Source: Halobacteriales archaeon (GTDB lineage Archaea > Thermoplasmatota > SW-10-69-26 > JACQPN01 > JAIVGT01). From it: a DNA stretch of 6,192 bases. Within the stretch, counting starts at the first letter, position 1. Every line of letters starts with the position of its first letter. A program made the translations under genes and the position numbers. Below are positions 5,189 through 6,192 of the stretch, one piece after another. The DNA is taken from the NCBI GenBank assembly GCA_020201485.1, contig JAIVGT010000253.1, forward strand, positions 1 through 6,192, given 5' to 3'. Under the pieces are notes generated by a model. The model made no database searches, was not told where the DNA came from, and worked only from the letters and a program-made list of their open reading frames with translations.

Positions 5189-6192
5189 AGCTCCTGCACA
5201 AGCCCGCACCCCAGGCCGAGCCCGAGGCCGAGCCCGGCCCGCCCCAGCCCCCGACGTCCGAGGACGTGAAGGCGGAGAGCGAGGCCCCCGCCTACGCCAC
5301 GCCCATGGTCACGCCGCTCGACACGGTGAAGTTCCCCCGGGCGCAGCTGGGGACGAAGAAGAAGGGCCCGGTGAAGAAGCGCGGCATGACCGAGTTCCAG
5401 CGCACGAGCTTCCGCATCTTCGGCAAGGTCTTCACCAGCCGCTCCATCGACGTCAAGCTCGAGGAGGCGCTGCGCAAGGCCCGCACCGGCGTGCGCCCGG
5501 AGGCGCTGCAGAGCACGGCGCTGCTCGTCGGCATCATCAGCGCCATGAGCACGGCCATGGCCACGGTGTTCCTGCTCGGCGTCATGCTCCCCGCGCTCCA
5601 CGTGCGGCTGGCGGTGACGATGCTTCTCCTCTTCGGCCTGGCCCCGTTCATCGCCGGAGCCGCGGGCTATGCCGGCGTCGTCGCCAGCCCGCGGGCGAGG
5701 GCGAAGGCGCGCGGCAAGGACATCGACCTCCGCCTGCCCTACGCGCTCAACTACATCGCCGCCATGGCGAGCGCCGGCGTGAACGTGGACACCATCTTCA
5801 AGTCGCTGGGCGAGCAGCGCATCTACGGCGAGGTCGCGGCCGAGGCCGAGGCCATCTACCGCGACATCCACCTCTTCGGCAAGGACACGGTCACCGCCTT
5901 CAAGCGCGCCATCGCCCGCACGCCGAGCCAGCGCTTCGCCGAGCTCCTGCAAGGGGCCATCACCACCTTCAGCAGCGGCGGGGACCTGCAGCTCTACTTC
6001 GCCGCCAAGGCCCAGCGCTACATGATGGAGAACCGGCAGGAGCAGAAGATGTTCGTGGACACGATGGGCCTCATGGCCGAGACCTACGTCACGAGCGCCG
6101 TCGCCGGGCCGCTGTTCCTCATGGTCATGATGAGCATCATGAGCATGCTCGGCGGGCAGGGCCCGGGCCAGCTCTACCTCATCGTCTATCTC
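5185..6192 (+). CDS. FlaJ/TadC-type pilus platform membrane protein (T2SSF domain), cut by right edge
   Basis: The frame runs 336 codons from a GTG to the window end with no stop. Residues 1-65 are a Pro/Glu/Lys-rich, probably disordered, cytoplasmic tail. A basic helical stretch (68-104) precedes two membrane segments (about 108-138 and 141-167). A T2SSF (GspF-like) cytoplasmic domain then follows, beginning at LPYALNYIAAMASAG (184-198) and containing GKDTVTAF, TPSQRFAELLQG and SSGGDLQLYF (263-272), with another membrane segment from about 302 to 322. These are the hallmarks of FlaJ/TadC/PilC platform proteins, which sit in the membrane under the filament and bind the ATPase. Such archaeal proteins often carry a second T2SSF half, so much may lie beyond the edge. 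The start overlaps the ATPase stop (GTGA, 5185-5188), so the two are translationally coupled. The long N-terminal tail is unusual. Confidence 0.95.
   Translation, partial: MKLLHKPAPQAEPEAEPGPPQPPTSEDVKAESEAPAYATPMVTPLDTVKFPRAQLGTKKKGPVKKRGMTEFQRTSFRIFGKVFTSRSIDVKLEEALRKARTGVRPEALQSTALLVGIISAMSTAMATVFLLGVMLPALHVRLAVTMLLLFGLAPFIAGAAGYAGVVASPRARAKARGKDIDLRLPYALNYIAAMASAGVNVDTIFKSLGEQRIYGEVAAEAEAIYRDIHLFGKDTVTAFKRAIARTPSQRFAELLQGAITTFSSGGDLQLYFAAKAQRYMMENRQEQKMFVDTMGLMAETYVTSAVAGPLFLMVMMSIMSMLGGQGPGQLYLIVYL

Noticed and set aside
2942..5209. A 755-codon open frame on the minus strand
   Set aside because: It lies antisense to the ATPase, which has every catalytic motif. Its translation is Arg/Leu/His/Val-rich without domain structure, as expected from the reverse of GC-rich codons.
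4858..5952. A 364-codon minus-strand frame opposite the ATPase tail and platform gene
   Set aside because: The plus strand encodes a clear T2SSF domain with membrane segments; the minus frame is low-complexity shadow sequence.
1..6192. CRISPR array, tRNA, rRNA, insertion sequence or phage attachment site
   Set aside because: No regularly spaced repeats, no tRNA-like cloverleaf, no transposase frame and no flanking duplications were seen.

Overview
The window is a high-GC, gene-dense stretch that most probably comes from an archaeon. The evidence is the pilin-like precursors with an archaeal class III signal peptide and an SPVIG-type motif, an archaeal-style FlaI/PilB secretion ATPase, and a FlaJ/TadC-type platform protein. 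Third codon positions are almost all G or C, lysine is AAG and serine is mostly AGC. The proteins are not strongly acidic, which argues against a salt-in haloarchaeon. A high-GC Thermoplasmatota or related euryarchaeal lineage is a reasonable guess, but the sequence alone does not fix it.

Layout. Positions 1-220 hold the N-terminal end of a minus-strand membrane protein resembling DUF599. Positions 221-408 are a divergent intergenic region with candidate promoters and G/C-rich dyads. Position 409 starts a plus-strand KaiC/RadA-like protein whose Walker A motif is destroyed. A 172-base gap (1132-1303) follows, holding a hairpin and a second copy of a 23-base element also found upstream of 409. 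From 1304 to the right edge four genes are packed with almost no space: a large sequon-rich pilin (1304-2473), a small second pilin-like protein (2476-2952), a complete 742-residue assembly ATPase (2960-5188), and a platform membrane protein cut by the window edge (5185-6192, GTG start overlapping the previous stop).

Together these genes look like a non-archaellum type IV pilus system. The two pilin-like proteins would be processed by a prepilin peptidase not present here, the ATPase would power subunit extraction or assembly from the cytoplasm, and the FlaJ/TadC-like protein would form the membrane platform. The KaiC-like protein takes the place that FlaH has in archaella, but lacks the residues expected for ATP hydrolysis. 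No archaellum-specific stator or chemotaxis-coupling genes (FlaC/D/E/F/G) are seen. The least ordinary points are the degenerate KaiC-like protein, the disordered extensions on both the ATPase and the platform protein, and the repeated intergenic element.
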